DNA of 64,000 bases from Paraburkholderia phytofirmans OLGA172 (GCF_001634365.1 NZ_CP014579.1:3224001-3288000), one strand, 5' to 3'; positions 16,067 through 25,987 are shown, numbered from the stretch's first letter. Numbers and translations: made by a program. The notes: generated from the letters alone by a model not told the origin.

Positions 16067-16999
16067 GTGGCTACGAAGAATGGCGGTACGCTGTATGTCC
16101 TGCAGGCACGTCCACCGGCGATCATCGCTCTATCACCGGACGGTTCACACGAGGTCGTTCTCGCGAACCTTACGCGCACGCCCGACGGCATCAAGGTCGA
16201 TGCTGAAAACCAGGTGGTCTACTGGACCAACATGGGAACCGGCATCCATCTGGTCGACGGCGATCCGGCTTCCGGCGCAATTCCCCCGAACGACGGCACG
16301 ATCGAAAGCGCGAAGCTCGACGGAAGCGAGCATCGTGTGCTGGTGCCTCCCGGCAGGGCCGGAACACCCAAGGAGCTCGTGCTGGACACGGAGGGCGGTC
16401 ACCTGTATTGGTGCGATCGCGAAGGCATGCGAGTCATGCGCGCGCGGCTGGACGGCACGGAGGTGACGGAACTCGTCCGCACCGGAAATTTCCCCGAGGA
16501 TACGGGCGACGCGACCCGCCATTGCGTAGGCATCGCATTGGATAAGGCAAACGGGCATGTCTACTGGACGCAAAAGGGACCGCCGGATGCCGGAGAGGGC
16601 CGCATCTTCAGGGCGGGCATCGAGCTGCCGCCTGGTGCGACACCCGAGCGGCGCCCAGACGTCGAATGCTTGCTGGCCGATCTGCCCGAGCCGATCGATC
16701 TCGATATCGATCACCAGGACGCCATGCTTTACTGGACGGATCGTGGCGACGATACGCATGACGGAAATACACTGAATCGCGCCAGAATCACGGCGTCCGG
16801 ACTGGTTGATCGCCAGGTGCTTGCCCGCGAGCTGAAAGAGGGAATTGGCGTGTCGCTGGACTCACAGGGGCGCCGCGCATTTGTGACCGATCTGGGTGGC
16901 AACGTGCGCGAACTGGACATCGATACGAAGCAGGAGTCGCACTTCACCACCGTTGCTCATCTGGGTGTGCTGACCGGTATCGACTACGCCGACATCTGA
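16067..16999 (+). CDS. YWTD-repeat beta-propeller protein
   Basis: Protein of 310 residues built of repeats related to LDL-receptor class B / NHL-type propeller blades: VVYWTNMG, HLYWCDREG, HVYWTQKG, MLYWTDRG. These are spaced about 45-60 residues apart, each followed by a segment such as RARLDGTEV. No signal peptide is seen, so it is probably cytoplasmic, unlike the extracellular eukaryotic proteins where the motif is best known. No catalytic residues can be assigned. The start is GTG at 16067, after GGAGGG. It is followed by an intrinsic terminator and looks monocistronic. A lactonase-like or binding role is possible but unsupported. Confidence 0.8.
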   Translation: MATKNGGTLYVLQARPPAIIALSPDGSHEVVLANLTRTPDGIKVDAENQVVYWTNMGTGIHLVDGDPASGAIPPNDGTIESAKLDGSEHRVLVPPGRAGTPKELVLDTEGGHLYWCDREGMRVMRARLDGTEVTELVRTGNFPEDTGDATRHCVGIALDKANGHVYWTQKGPPDAGEGRIFRAGIELPPGATPERRPDVECLLADLPEPIDLDIDHQDAMLYWTDRGDDTHDGNTLNRARITASGLVDRQVLARELKEGIGVSLDSQGRRAFVTDLGGNVRELDIDTKQESHFTTVAHLGVLTGIDYADI

Positions 17000-17014
17000 G
17001 TTGGATCCCCGAGG

Positions 17015-17042
17015 ACTGCCCGGACCGTATCCGGGCAGTTTT
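17015..17042 (+). terminator. Intrinsic terminator after the YWTD protein gene
   Basis: Perfect 10-base stem ACTGCCCGGA / TCCGGGCAGT with a 5-base loop, then TTT, sixteen bases after the stop codon. The T-run is short. Confidence 0.75.
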
Positions 17043-17239
17043 GCCATGTCGATGCCGAATGAACGCTGTCTGCGGGTCGCTCAACGCGGCTTCGGTTCGA
17101 TGGGTGGATCGGCGCGATAGCTGCTGCCGAGCGCCTTCGTCGATGCAATCGCCTGACTGAGCATCGCGCCGTTGATGGACTTCATTTCTTTCAGGTCACA
17201 AGGCAACACGCCTGCACGCCGATTTCCCCCGCCAATTAC

Positions 17240-17268
17240 TTGACATCTAAATTATATAGGCCTAAATT
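17240..17268 (+). promoter_or_regulatory. Sigma-70 promoter with TAGGCCTA palindrome
   Basis: TTGACA at 17240-17245, a 17-base spacer, then TAAATT at 17263-17268, about 35 bases before the ATG of the monooxygenase gene. The spacer holds the perfect palindrome TAGGCCTA within a wider imperfect inverted repeat, a plausible operator for the MarR regulator encoded two genes downstream. Confidence 0.65.
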
Positions 17269-17302
17269 ACATTCCACAGCAACGTCCACCCATGGAGTCA
17301 AC

Positions 17303-19675
17303 ATGCGCATCGTCTGTATCGGCGGCGGACCAGCCGGGTTGTACTTCGGCTTGTTAATGAAGGGCCGGAACCCGGCGTATGACGTCACGGTGGTCGAGCG
17401 CAATCGCCCGTATGACACCTTCGGCTGGGGCGTGGTCTTCTCCGACCAGACGCTCGGCAACCTGCGCGCCGCCGACGCGCCGAGCGCGGACGCGATCCTC
17501 GACGCCTTCAATCACTGGGACGACATCGAGATCAATTTTCGCGGCAGGCAGATTCGTTCGTCGGGCCACGGCTTCTGCGGCATCGGCAGAAAACGTCTGC
17601 TGAATATCCTGCAGGCGCGCTGCGAAGAGTTGGGCGTCAAGCTGGTGTTCGAAACCCAGGTCACGGAAGACACCACCTACGAAGCCGACCTGATCGTCGC
17701 CTGTGACGGCGCCAACAGCGCAATCCGTCAGAAGCACGCCGCCACCTACAAGCCCGCGATCGACATGCGCGATTGCCGCTTCGTCTGGCTCGGCACCAAG
17801 AAGCTCTTCGACGCCTTCACGTTCGCCTTCGAAGAAACCGAGTTCGGCTGGTTCCAGGCCCACGCTTATCGCTTCGACGATCAGACTTCCACGTTCATTG
17901 TGGAAACACCGGAGCGCGTGTGGCGCGCCGCCGGTCTCGACGAAATGAGCAAGGAGGACAGCATCGCGTTCTGCGAGAAGCTGTTCGCCAAGTACCTGGA
18001 CGGCAACCCGCTGCTATCGAACGCCGCGCATTTGCGCGGGTCCTCGCAGTGGATTCGCTTCCCGCGCGTCATCAACGAGGAATGGGTGCATTGGCGCGGC
18101 AACGCCGATGGCACGCAAACACCGATCGTACTGATGGGCGACGCGGCGCACACCGCACACTTTTCGATCGGCTCGGGCACCAAGCTGGCGCTCGAAGATT
18201 CGATCGAACTCGCCAACAGCATCGGCGCGCATCCCGGTGACTTACCCGCTGCGTTGAAGCACTACACGGACGTCCGCAGCATCGACGTATTGCGCATCCA
18301 GAACGCCGCGCGCAATTCGACGGAGTGGTTCGAGCATGTCGATCGCTATACGTCGTTCGAACCGGAACAGTTCGCGTATTCGCTGCTGACTCGCTCGCAG
18401 CGCATTTCGCACGAGAATTTGCGGGAGCGTGACGCAACCTATCTCTCAACATTCGAAGACTGGCTCGCACACCGTTCAGGCATTGACCGCGCGCCTGAAA
18501 AGCACTCCGTTCCGCCGATGTTCACGCCCTTCACGTTGCGTGGCGTCACGCTGAAAAACCGCGTGGTGGTCTCGCCGATGGCGCAATACTCCGCTGTCGA
18601 CGGGATCGCCGGTGACTATCACCTGATGCATCTCGGTGCCCGCGCCATGGGCGGGGCCGCGCTGGTCATGACGGAAATGACCTGCGTATCGCCCGAAGCG
18701 CGCATCACGCCCGCCTGTCCCGGCATGTACGCGCCGGAACATCTCACGGCATGGAAGCGTATCGTCGATCTCGTGCACCGTCAGTCGGACGCGAAGATCG
18801 GCATTCAGCTGGGGCACTCCGGCGCGAAAGGCTCGACACGTGTCTCGTGGGAAGGCATCGACCAGCCGCTTGACGAAGGCAACTGGCCGCTCGTGTCCGC
18901 TTCGCCACAACAATACTTGAGCGGCGTCAGTCAGGTTTCGCACGAAGCCACTCGGGACGAACTGCGCGAAATCGAAGCGCAGTTCGTGCGCGCCACGCAA
19001 ATGTCCGCAGAGGCGGGCTTCGATTGGCTCGAACTGCACTGCGCACATGGCTATTTTCTCTCCAGCTTCCTCTCTCCGTTGACCAACCAACGCACGGACG
19101 AATACGGCGGCTCGCTCGAAAACCGTCTGCGCTACCCATTGCAGATCTTCAAGGCAATCCGCGCAGTCTGGCCGCAAAACAAACCGATTTCCGTGCGTAT
19201 TTCCGCTAACGATTGGGTGGAAGGCGGCACCACGCCTGACGACGCCGTGCAAATTGCCCGTGCCTTCAAAGCGGCCGGCGCCGACATGATCGACGTCTCG
19301 TCGGGCCAGGTCAGCAAGCAGGAAAAGCCCGTGTTTGGCCGCATGTTCCAGACGCCATTCGCCGACCGTGTGCGCAACGAAGCCGGTATCGCAACGATCG
19401 CTGTTGGCGCGATCTCGGAAGCGGACCACGTGAACAGCATCATCGCGGCGGGCCGTGCCGATCTCTGCGCGATTGCGCGCCCGCATCTGGCCAATCCGGC
19501 GTGGACATTGAATGAAGCCGCAAAAATCGGTTATTTCGACGTGACGTGGCCGAAGCCTTACACGGCAGCGAAGTCGCAACTCGAACGCAATCTGGAACGT
19601 GAACGCGCTCAAGCTGCGGCGAACGCCGGCCTATCACCACAAGAACGCGCGCAACGCGCAGAAGGAACCACGTGA
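17303..19675 (+). CDS. 2-aminobenzoyl-CoA monooxygenase/reductase-type fusion flavoprotein
   Basis: Protein of 790 residues joining two flavoenzymes. Residues 1-390 form a class A FAD monooxygenase: GGGPAGLY at the N-terminus and [20 protein letters not shown], the second FAD site. From about 405 on there is an old-yellow-enzyme domain ([33 protein letters not shown]). This layout matches the Azoarcus evansii enzyme that hydroxylates and then reduces 2-aminobenzoyl-CoA to a non-aromatic cyclohexene derivative. Databases often call the same fusion salicylyl-CoA 5-hydroxylase/oxidoreductase. The neighbouring CoA ligase, acyl-CoA dehydrogenase, hydratase, thioesterase and SDR favour the anthranilate route. 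It is the first gene of the cluster, with its own promoter; GGAG precedes the ATG. Confidence 0.88.
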   Translation: MRIVCIGGGPAGLYFGLLMKGRNPAYDVTVVERNRPYDTFGWGVVFSDQTLGNLRAADAPSADAILDAFNHWDDIEINFRGRQIRSSGHGFCGIGRKRLLNILQARCEELGVKLVFETQVTEDTTYEADLIVACDGANSAIRQKHAATYKPAIDMRDCRFVWLGTKKLFDAFTFAFEETEFGWFQAHAYRFDDQTSTFIVETPERVWRAAGLDEMSKEDSIAFCEKLFAKYLDGNPLLSNAAHLRGSSQWIRFPRVINEEWVHWRGNADGTQTPIVLMGDAAHTAHFSIGSGTKLALEDSIELANSIGAHPGDLPAALKHYTDVRSIDVLRIQNAARNSTEWFEHVDRYTSFEPEQFAYSLLTRSQRISHENLRERDATYLSTFEDWLAHRSGIDRAPEKHSVPPMFTPFTLRGVTLKNRVVVSPMAQYSAVDGIAGDYHLMHLGARAMGGAALVMTEMTCVSPEARITPACPGMYAPEHLTAWKRIVDLVHRQSDAKIGIQLGHSGAKGSTRVSWEGIDQPLDEGNWPLVSASPQQYLSGVSQVSHEATRDELREIEAQFVRATQMSAEAGFDWLELHCAHGYFLSSFLSPLTNQRTDEYGGSLENRLRYPLQIFKAIRAVWPQNKPISVRISANDWVEGGTTPDDAVQIARAFKAAGADMIDVSSGQVSKQEKPVFGRMFQTPFADRVRNEAGIATIAVGAISEADHVNSIIAAGRADLCAIARPHLANPAWTLNEAAKIGYFDVTWPKPYTAAKSQLERNLERERAQAAANAGLSPQERAQRAEGTT

Positions 19676-20445
19676 ACACATCCACTAGAACGCTCGCAGG
19701 ACAGCACGCTGTCGTCACAGGCGGCGGCAGCGGCATCGGCGCAGCGGTGGCCGAAGCGCTGTTGCGCACCGGTGCCCGAGTCACCTTGATGGGGCGCAAC
19801 GCACAACGTCTCGATGCGCAGCGGGAAAAATTCAACGGGCTCGGCGAGGTCGCCTGCATCAGCGTCGACGTCACAAGCGAAGAGTCGGTCGAGAAGGCAT
19901 TCGCACAAGCCGGCGCAATCGACATCCTCGTCAATAACGCCGGCCAGGCGCAAGCCGCGCCCTTCGCTCACACCGACATGGCGCTCTGGCAGCGCATGCT
20001 CGACGTGAACCTCACCGGGGTGTTCCTCGGCACGCGCGCCGTGTTACCCGGCATGCTCGAACGCGGCCACGGCCGCATCGTCAATGTCGCGAGCACCGCG
20101 GGGCAAATCGGCTACGCCTACGTCGCGGCGTACTGCGCGGCTAAACACGGTGTAATCGGCCTGACACGCTCGCTCGCACTGGAAGTCGCGCCGAAAGGCG
20201 TCACCGTCAATGCAGTATGTCCCGGCTACACGGAGACCGAGCTGCTGCACGCGTCGCTCGAACAGATCACCAGCAAGACCTCGCGCACCGAACAGCAGGC
20301 GCGCGAAACCTTGCTTCGCTCGAATCCGCAACGTCGCTTCGTCAGCCCGGAGCAAGTCGCCAACGCCGTGCTTTGGCTCTGCCAACCCGGCTCGGACGCG
20401 ATTACGGGCCAGTCCATTTCCATCTCCGGGGGAGAGGTAATGTGA
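19672..20445 (+). CDS. SDR family oxidoreductase of the 2-aminobenzoyl-CoA cluster
   Basis: Classical short-chain dehydrogenase of 257 residues. VTGGGSGIG lies near residues 15-23, followed by DILVNNAGQ and the catalytic YCAAK in [12 protein letters not shown]. The C-terminus ([14 protein letters not shown]) is typical of the FabG/3-hydroxyacyl-CoA dehydrogenase subgroup. The start is GTG at 19672, overlapping the stop of the monooxygenase gene, so the two are translationally coupled. In the cluster it probably acts as the 3-hydroxyacyl-CoA dehydrogenase step or on the cyclohexene ring alcohol; which of these is not decided by sequence. Confidence 0.9.
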   Translation: MNTSTRTLAGQHAVVTGGGSGIGAAVAEALLRTGARVTLMGRNAQRLDAQREKFNGLGEVACISVDVTSEESVEKAFAQAGAIDILVNNAGQAQAAPFAHTDMALWQRMLDVNLTGVFLGTRAVLPGMLERGHGRIVNVASTAGQIGYAYVAAYCAAKHGVIGLTRSLALEVAPKGVTVNAVCPGYTETELLHASLEQITSKTSRTEQQARETLLRSNPQRRFVSPEQVANAVLWLCQPGSDAITGQSISISGGEVM

Positions 20446-20999
20446 CCAAGTCATCAAGCATCAAAAAGCCCTCGCCGGTGGACGTCAAGCCGCCGCGCAA
20501 AGGCGTCGCCAAACCAGCGGAGAACGTCGTGGATCTGGAAATGAGCACCGGCGCCGATAGTCACATGGGCTTGCGTTTGTGGCTGCGCATGCTGACCACC
20601 ACCAATCTCGTGCAAGCCGAACTGCGCAAACGCCTGCGCAACGAATTCGACACCACGCTGCCGCGCTTCGATTTGATGGCGCAGCTCGAACGGCATCCGG
20701 AAGGTCTGAAGATGACCGAACTGTCGCGCCGTTTGATGGTGACGGGCGGCAACGTGACCGGCATTACCGATCAGCTCGAAAAAGACGGCCTGGTTTCGCG
20801 CGACACCGATCCGAACGACCGCCGTTCGATCAGCGTGTGCCTTACGCCCACTGGCCGCAAGGCGTTCGACAAGATGGCCGTGGCGCATGAGCAGTGGGTC
20901 GTCGAACTGTTCGGCGGCTTGAGCCTCGACGAAAAATCACGTACCCATCAGCACCTCGGCAAACTTAAGAAGCATCTGCTCGACAGTCTGAAAGACTGA
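20442..20999 (+). CDS. MarR family transcriptional regulator
   Basis: Regulator of 185 residues with a winged-helix MarR core. FDLMAQLERHPEGLKMTELSRR begins the DNA-binding region (quoted in part), LMVTGGNVTGITDQLEKDGL is the recognition segment, and DPNDRRSISVCLT is the wing. A 40-residue lysine/proline-rich N-terminal extension precedes it. The start is GTG at 20442, overlapping the SDR stop, with GGGGGAGAG before it. MarR proteins in aromatic-CoA clusters are usually repressors released by the aryl-CoA thioester, which is the likely ligand here. Being encoded inside the operon suggests autoregulation. Confidence 0.9.
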   Translation: MTKSSSIKKPSPVDVKPPRKGVAKPAENVVDLEMSTGADSHMGLRLWLRMLTTTNLVQAELRKRLRNEFDTTLPRFDLMAQLERHPEGLKMTELSRRLMVTGGNVTGITDQLEKDGLVSRDTDPNDRRSISVCLTPTGRKAFDKMAVAHEQWVVELFGGLSLDEKSRTHQHLGKLKKHLLDSLKD

Positions 21000-21021
21000 C
21001 CCGCACCGAACCGAGAAACTA

Positions 21022-21218
21022 TTTTGCATGGGGCCGGAGTACGGGCTTTGCGTCAATTCTGGTCGACCGCTTTGCATGGGACCAGAGTAGCGCGCTAAAG
21101 CGCGAACTCTGGTCGACCGCTTTTGCATGGGACCAGAGTAACGCGCTAAAGCGCGAACTCTGGTCGACCGCTTTGCATGGGACCAGAGTAACGCGCTAAA
21201 GCGCGAACTCTGGTCGAC
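21022..21218. repeat. Four tandem ~50-bp palindromic repeats
   Basis: Four head-to-tail units of 49-51 bases, each starting TTTGCATGGG and ending GGTCGACCGC. Copies 2-4 (from 21071, 21121 and 21172) are nearly identical. Each holds an inverted repeat with outer arms GACCAGAGT/ACTCTGGTC and inner arms CGCGCT/AGCGCG. Copy 1 (from 21022) is diverged and has lost most of the palindrome. The array fills the gap between the MarR gene and the enoyl-CoA hydratase gene, inside the cluster. The hairpins could stall or process the transcript, or be protein sites. Confidence 0.95.
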
Positions 21219-21230
21219 ACGGAGACATTC

Positions 21231-22082
21231 ATGACACGATCCAATGCCGACGCGCTACTAGCCGGCAACCGCCTGACGCTCGCCGGCTACGAGGCGCAAC
21301 ATTTCGGCTGGTCGGTCGCCGACAAAGTCGCGACGATCACGCTAAACCGCCCCGAACGCAAGAACCCGCTGACCTTCGAATCGTATGCGGAATTGCGCGA
21401 TCTGTTCCGGCAACTCGCCTATGCAACCGACGTGAAGGCAGTGGTGATTCACGGTGCAGGCGAGAACTTCTGCTCCGGCGGCGACGTGCACGACATCATC
21501 GCGCCGCTAATCGATCTGCCGATGCCGGAACTGCTTCTGTTCACGCGCATGACCGGCGACCTGGTCAAAGCGATGCGCCATTGCCCGCAACCCATCATCG
21601 CCGCGGTCGACGGCGTATGCGCCGGCGCCGGCGCGATTCTGGCAATGTCGTCGGATATGCGGCTCGGCACCGCGCGCAGCAAACTCGCGTTTCTGTTCTC
21701 ACGCGTCGGCCTCGCGGGTTGCGATATGGGCGCCTGCGCGATCCTGCCGCGCATCATCGGTCAGGGACGCGCCGCCGAGTTGTTGTTCACCGGCCGCTCG
21801 GCGAGTGGCGACGAAGGCCACGCATGGGGCTTCTATAACCGCCTGTGCGAACCGGCAGCGCTCCTCGCGGACGCGCAAAAGCTCGCCGCCGATCTCGTCG
21901 CCGGTCCGACTTTCGCGCACGGCATCACGAAGACGATGCTGCACCAGGAATGGAGCATGAGCATCGACGAAGCGATCGAGTCGGAAGCGCAAGCCCAGGC
22001 AATCTGCATGAGCACACGCGATTTCGAACGTGCGTATAGCGCGTTTGCCGTGAAGTCGCGCCCTGTGTTCGAAGGAGATTGA
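21231..22082 (+). CDS. Enoyl-CoA hydratase/isomerase family protein
   Basis: Crotonase-fold protein of 283 residues. [17 protein letters not shown] opens the domain; FCSGGDVHD and GVCAGAGA carry the two oxyanion-hole regions that hold the CoA thioester. It probably hydrates a ring or open-chain enoyl-CoA in the 2-aminobenzoyl-CoA pathway. The ATG at 21231 follows GGAGAC. The preceding palindromic array separates it from the MarR gene, so it may be on the same transcript but differently expressed. The acyl-CoA dehydrogenase gene begins one base after its stop. Confidence 0.9.
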   Translation: MTRSNADALLAGNRLTLAGYEAQHFGWSVADKVATITLNRPERKNPLTFESYAELRDLFRQLAYATDVKAVVIHGAGENFCSGGDVHDIIAPLIDLPMPELLLFTRMTGDLVKAMRHCPQPIIAAVDGVCAGAGAILAMSSDMRLGTARSKLAFLFSRVGLAGCDMGACAILPRIIGQGRAAELLFTGRSASGDEGHAWGFYNRLCEPAALLADAQKLAADLVAGPTFAHGITKTMLHQEWSMSIDEAIESEAQAQAICMSTRDFERAYSAFAVKSRPVFEGD

Positions 22083-22083
22083 A

Positions 22084-23292
22084 TTGAGCACTCACAGCGA
22101 TATGGATCTGCACAGCGCACTGGCCTGGCCGTTTTTTGAATCGCGCCATCGCGAACTGGCTAAGGGTATTGAAGCATGGTGCCGCGCGAATCTCTCGCAC
22201 GTAGAGCACGATGACGTCGATACGACCTGCCGCCGTTTGGTCCGTGAACTCGGCGCGGCAGGCTGGCTGAAATACGGTGTCGGCGGCGTGGCCTATGGCG
22301 GGAATGGCGACACCATCGACACACGCGCCGTCTGCCTGTTGCGCGAAACGCTCGCCAGGCATTCCGGTCTCGCGGATTTCGCGCTGGCGATGCAAGGACT
22401 CGGCTCGGGCGCGATCTCGCTCGGCGGCACGCATGAGCAAAAGACGCGCTATTTGCCGCGCGTGGCGAACGGGTCGGCCATCGCCGCCTTCGCCTTGTCG
22501 GAACCTGAAGCGGGATCGGACGTCGCCGCGATGTCCCTCTCGGCGCGCGAAGACGGCGACTTCTACGTACTCGACGGCGACAAGACGTGGATCTCGAACG
22601 GCGGCATCGCCGATTTCTACGTGGTGTTCGCCAGAACCGGCGAAGCGCCGGGCGCACGCGGCATTACCGCCTTTATCGTCGAAGCCGACACACCGGGACT
22701 GGAAATCGCCGAACGCATCGACGTGATCGCACCGCATCCGCTAGCGCGTTTGCACTTTGCCGGCGCACGCGTGCCGCGCAGCCAGATGCTCGGCGCACCC
22801 GGCGAAGGTTTCAAGCTCGCCATGCGTACGCTGGATATTTTCCGCACGTCGGTGGCGGCTGCGTCGTTGGGTTTCGCGCGTCATGCCATGGCTGAGGGCC
22901 TCTCGCGCGCATCGTCGCGCAAGATGTTCGGACAGACGCTCGGCGATTTTCAGCTGACGCAAGCCAAGCTCGCCCAGATGGCGTTGACTATCGACAGCAG
23001 CGCGTTGCTGGTCTATCGCGCGGCCTGGCTGCGCGATCAGGGCGAAAACGTCACGCGTGAAGCCGCGATGGCCAAGTGGCACGCCAGCGAAGGCGCGCAA
23101 CAGGTGATCGACGCCGCCGTGCAACTCTATGGCGGCATGGGTGTGCAAAGCGGCACAGCGGTCGAGATGCTGTACCGCGAAATTCGTGCGCTGCGTATCT
23201 ATGAAGGTGCGACTGAGGTGCAGCAGTTGATTGTCGGCCGCGACCTCCTGAAGGCCCACGCCGCGGAAGCCATCAAGGACGCAGCGAAATGA
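22084..23292 (+). CDS. Acyl-CoA dehydrogenase
   Basis: FAD acyl-CoA dehydrogenase of 402 residues. [11 protein letters not shown] and [10 protein letters not shown] mark the FAD/substrate region, and the C-terminal domain ends [19 protein letters not shown]. That segment holds the usual catalytic glutamate (the E of YEGA). TTG at 22084 is the likely start, placed seven bases after GGAG; ATG at 22102 is the alternative. In the cluster it would oxidise the saturated CoA thioester after ring reduction. Its stop overlaps the thioesterase start. Confidence 0.92.
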   Translation: MSTHSDMDLHSALAWPFFESRHRELAKGIEAWCRANLSHVEHDDVDTTCRRLVRELGAAGWLKYGVGGVAYGGNGDTIDTRAVCLLRETLARHSGLADFALAMQGLGSGAISLGGTHEQKTRYLPRVANGSAIAAFALSEPEAGSDVAAMSLSAREDGDFYVLDGDKTWISNGGIADFYVVFARTGEAPGARGITAFIVEADTPGLEIAERIDVIAPHPLARLHFAGARVPRSQMLGAPGEGFKLAMRTLDIFRTSVAAASLGFARHAMAEGLSRASSRKMFGQTLGDFQLTQAKLAQMALTIDSSALLVYRAAWLRDQGENVTREAAMAKWHASEGAQQVIDAAVQLYGGMGVQSGTAVEMLYREIRALRIYEGATEVQQLIVGRDLLKAHAAEAIKDAAK

Positions 23293-23732
23293 ACACGACC
23301 TTCGAAAGACCAGTCCGCATCCGTTTCTCGCATTGCGATCCGGCGGGCATCGTGTTCTTTCCGCAATATCTGGTGATGACCAACGCGTTGGTCGAAGACT
23401 GGTTCAACGAAGGCCTGCAGATCGATTATGCGCAAATGATCGCGCAACGCCGCGTCGGCTTGCCGATCGTCAAACTCGACTGCGAGTTTTCGCGGCCGAG
23501 CCAGATGGGCGAAACGATCACGCTGGCACTCAACCTCACAAAGGTCGGGCGCCGCTCGATCAGCATCGAGATCGTCGGCCAGCACGGCGACGAAACCCGC
23601 TTCCGCGCGAAACAGGTGCTGGTCACGACATCGCTCGAAAGCGGTACGTCCATCGACATTCCCACCGACATCGCGAGCGCACTCGCGACGTTCGCCCCAC
23701 AGCCCGAACCCATCGAGGCACATCGCTCATGA
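23289..23732 (+). CDS. 4-hydroxybenzoyl-CoA thioesterase family protein
   Basis: Hot-dog-fold thioesterase of 147 residues. [16 protein letters not shown] at about 11-26 contains the catalytic aspartate and the aromatic segment typical of the 4HBT/YbgC group. It hydrolyses an aryl- or acyl-CoA, either as a pathway step or to free trapped CoA. ATGA overlaps couple it to the acyl-CoA dehydrogenase gene before it and the Rid-family gene after it. Confidence 0.9.
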   Translation: MNTTFERPVRIRFSHCDPAGIVFFPQYLVMTNALVEDWFNEGLQIDYAQMIAQRRVGLPIVKLDCEFSRPSQMGETITLALNLTKVGRRSISIEIVGQHGDETRFRAKQVLVTTSLESGTSIDIPTDIASALATFAPQPEPIEAHRS

Positions 23733-24124
23733 AAAAAGCTCTCCTTCCTGCCGGTTGGATCAAACCGCGCGGCTATGCGAACGGCGTTGCAGCAACCGGC
23801 ACGCAAGTGTTCATCGCCGGCCAGATCGGCTGGGACGAACAGGCGCGCTTTCAGACCACCGACTTCGCACAGCAAGCGATTCAGGCGCTCAAGAACGTCG
23901 TGGCCGTCCTGCACGAAGCGGGCGGCGCACCGGAGCATCTGGTCCGCTTGACGTGGTACGTCACGGACAAGCGCGAATACCTCGCTTCGCTGAAAGATAT
24001 CGGCCGTGCATTTCGCGAACTGATCGGCGACTACGACATCGCAATGAGCGCGGTCCAGGTCGTCGCACTGATCGAAGACGAAGCCAAGGTCGAAATCGAA
24101 GCGACGGCAGTGATCCCTCAGTAA
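23729..24124 (+). CDS. RidA/YjgF/UK114 family protein
   Basis: Trimeric Rid-fold protein of 131 residues. The closing region ALIEDEAKVEIEATAVIP is typical. The arginine that canonical RidA uses to bind the carboxylate of imines (in PARSAVxVAxLP) is replaced by methionine in IAMSAVQVVAL. It therefore belongs to another Rid subgroup and may act on a different substrate. The 2-aminobenzoyl-CoA pathway yields an amino-cyclohexene (enamine) CoA thioester, so help with imine hydrolysis in this pathway is a reasonable inference. The ATG at 23729 overlaps the thioesterase stop. Confidence 0.88.
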   Translation: MKKALLPAGWIKPRGYANGVAATGTQVFIAGQIGWDEQARFQTTDFAQQAIQALKNVVAVLHEAGGAPEHLVRLTWYVTDKREYLASLKDIGRAFRELIGDYDIAMSAVQVVALIEDEAKVEIEATAVIPQ

Positions 24125-24192
24125 GCACGCGAAACACGAAACCCACCAAGCCAACCGAAACGCATTCAGCCGGCTCAACGGCCGGGGAGACA

Positions 24193-25836
24193 ATGATGGA
24201 ACCGTCAGCACACGTCGACACCTTCGCGCGCGACAATCTTCCGCCGCAAGATCAATGGCCTGTCTTTCTGCTCGACAACCCGGACGTTGCTTACCCGGCG
24301 CGCTTCAATTGCGCGACGGAATTGCTCGACAGAACGATCGAAGCGGGACATCGCGACCGTCCGGCGATCTGGTCGGACGTAGATGGAAAACCGCAGGCGA
24401 CCACTTACGGTGAGCTGCTTGCCTTGGTGAACCGCAGCGCGCATGTGCTGGTCGACGAAATGGGTTTGCAGCCGGGCAATCGCGTGCTGCTGCGCGGACC
24501 GAACACGTTGCACATGGCGGTGACGGCGCTCGCCGCGCTGAAGGCCGGCCTCGTCGTGGTGCCCACCATGCCGCTGCTGCGTGCGAAAGAACTCAAGCAG
24601 ATCATCGAGAAGGCGCAAGTCAGCGCCGCGCTATGCGACGCACGCCTGACCGATGAACTCGCACGCTGCAACGACCCTCAGGATGAGTTCTATTGCGCGG
24701 GCCTGAAACAGATACGCTGGTTTCATGACGATTCCGCCGATTCGCTCGACACCCTCGCGATCAACAAACCGGACCACTTCACCGCGTGCGACACCGCGGC
24801 CGACGACGTCTGCCTGATCGCCTTCACCAGCGGCACGACGGGCGCACCGAAAGGCTGCATGCATTTTCATCGCGACGTATTGGCGATGTGCGATCTGTTT
24901 CCGCGTCATGTTTTGAAGCCTTCATCGAGCGATGTGTTTTGCGGCACGCCGCCGCTCGCCTTCACATTCGGCCTGGGCGGCTTGCTGTGCTTTCCGCTGC
25001 GAGTGGGTGCGTCGACGGTGCTGATCGAGCGGCTCACGCCCGAGACCTTGCTGCAAATCGTCGAACGCTTTCACGCGACGATCATGTTCACCGCGCCGAC
25101 CTTCTATCGGCAAATGGCACCGCTTGTTGCGCATCATGACGTTTCGAGCCTGGCGAAAACGGTCTCCGCGGGAGAGGCGTTGCCGGATTCGACGCGACGT
25201 CTATGGCACGACGCTACCGGCATCGACATGATCGATGGGATCGGCGGCACGGAACTGATCCATATTTTCATCTCGGCGCAAGGCGACGCGATCCGCCCGA
25301 ATGCTATCGGTCGCGCGGTGCCGGGCTACGTCATCCAAGCCGTGGATGACGCCATGCAGCCGGTCCCGGCGGGCACAATCGGCAAACTCGCGGTACGCGG
25401 GCCGACCGGCTGCCGCTATCTCGCCGACGACCGCCAAATGAAGTTCGTCCGCGACGGCTGGAACCTTCCCGGCGACTCGGTCTATCTCGACGAAGACGGT
25501 TACGTGTTCTATCAGGCCCGCGCCGACGACATGATCGTCTCCGCCGGCTACAACATCTCCGGCCCGGAAGTGGAAAGCGTGCTGCTGCAACACGACGCGG
25601 TGGCCGAATGCGGTGTGATCGGCGTGGCCGACGAGACGCGCGGGCAAATCGTCAAGGCCTTCGTGGTGCTGAACCCAGGTTATAAGCCGGATGACAAACT
25701 GGTCGCGCAACTGCAGGATTTCGTGAAAAACAGCGTGGCGCCGTATAAATACCCACGCGTCATCAGTTTCATCGACTCGCTGCCGCGCACCGAAACGGGC
25801 AAGCTCAAACGCTTTGAATTGCGTACGCTCAAGTAG
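24193..25836 (+). CDS. 2-aminobenzoate-CoA ligase (AMP-forming)
   Basis: Acyl-adenylate-forming ligase of 547 residues, closest in appearance to the benzoate/2-aminobenzoate-CoA ligase group. The P-loop is FTSGTTGAPKG, GIGGTELIH is the A5 region, GDSVYLDEDGYVFYQARADD the A7/A8 region, and LPRTETGKLKRF holds the A10 lysine. It activates the aromatic acid at the head of the pathway (anthranilate if the cluster assignment is right). The first of two adjacent ATGs, 24193, follows GGGGAGAC. It is the last gene of the cluster. In Azoarcus evansii I recall the equivalent being called abmG. Confidence 0.88.
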   Translation: MMEPSAHVDTFARDNLPPQDQWPVFLLDNPDVAYPARFNCATELLDRTIEAGHRDRPAIWSDVDGKPQATTYGELLALVNRSAHVLVDEMGLQPGNRVLLRGPNTLHMAVTALAALKAGLVVVPTMPLLRAKELKQIIEKAQVSAALCDARLTDELARCNDPQDEFYCAGLKQIRWFHDDSADSLDTLAINKPDHFTACDTAADDVCLIAFTSGTTGAPKGCMHFHRDVLAMCDLFPRHVLKPSSSDVFCGTPPLAFTFGLGGLLCFPLRVGASTVLIERLTPETLLQIVERFHATIMFTAPTFYRQMAPLVAHHDVSSLAKTVSAGEALPDSTRRLWHDATGIDMIDGIGGTELIHIFISAQGDAIRPNAIGRAVPGYVIQAVDDAMQPVPAGTIGKLAVRGPTGCRYLADDRQMKFVRDGWNLPGDSVYLDEDGYVFYQARADDMIVSAGYNISGPEVESVLLQHDAVAECGVIGVADETRGQIVKAFVVLNPGYKPDDKLVAQLQDFVKNSVAPYKYPRVISFIDSLPRTETGKLKRFELRTLK

Positions 25837-25987
25837 CCCGTCAACCAGCGCCTCTTTCCACGGCAGCCATCTTGCATGGGACCCACCGCATGGCTGCTGC
25901 TTTCGTCGAAGAGGCGAGCAACTAGAGCCCCACCTCGGCACAACATCCTTATGATGTGACACTTCACAGGCCAACGTCACTCGACCC

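Noticed and set aside
17303..19675. Assigning the fused flavoprotein to salicylate degradation
   Set aside because: The C-terminal reductase domain and the beta-oxidation-type neighbours fit the 2-aminobenzoyl-CoA route better. Salicylyl-CoA cannot be excluded by sequence alone.
21022..21218. Tandem repeats considered as a CRISPR array
   Set aside because: Units are directly abutting with no unique spacers and no cas genes nearby.
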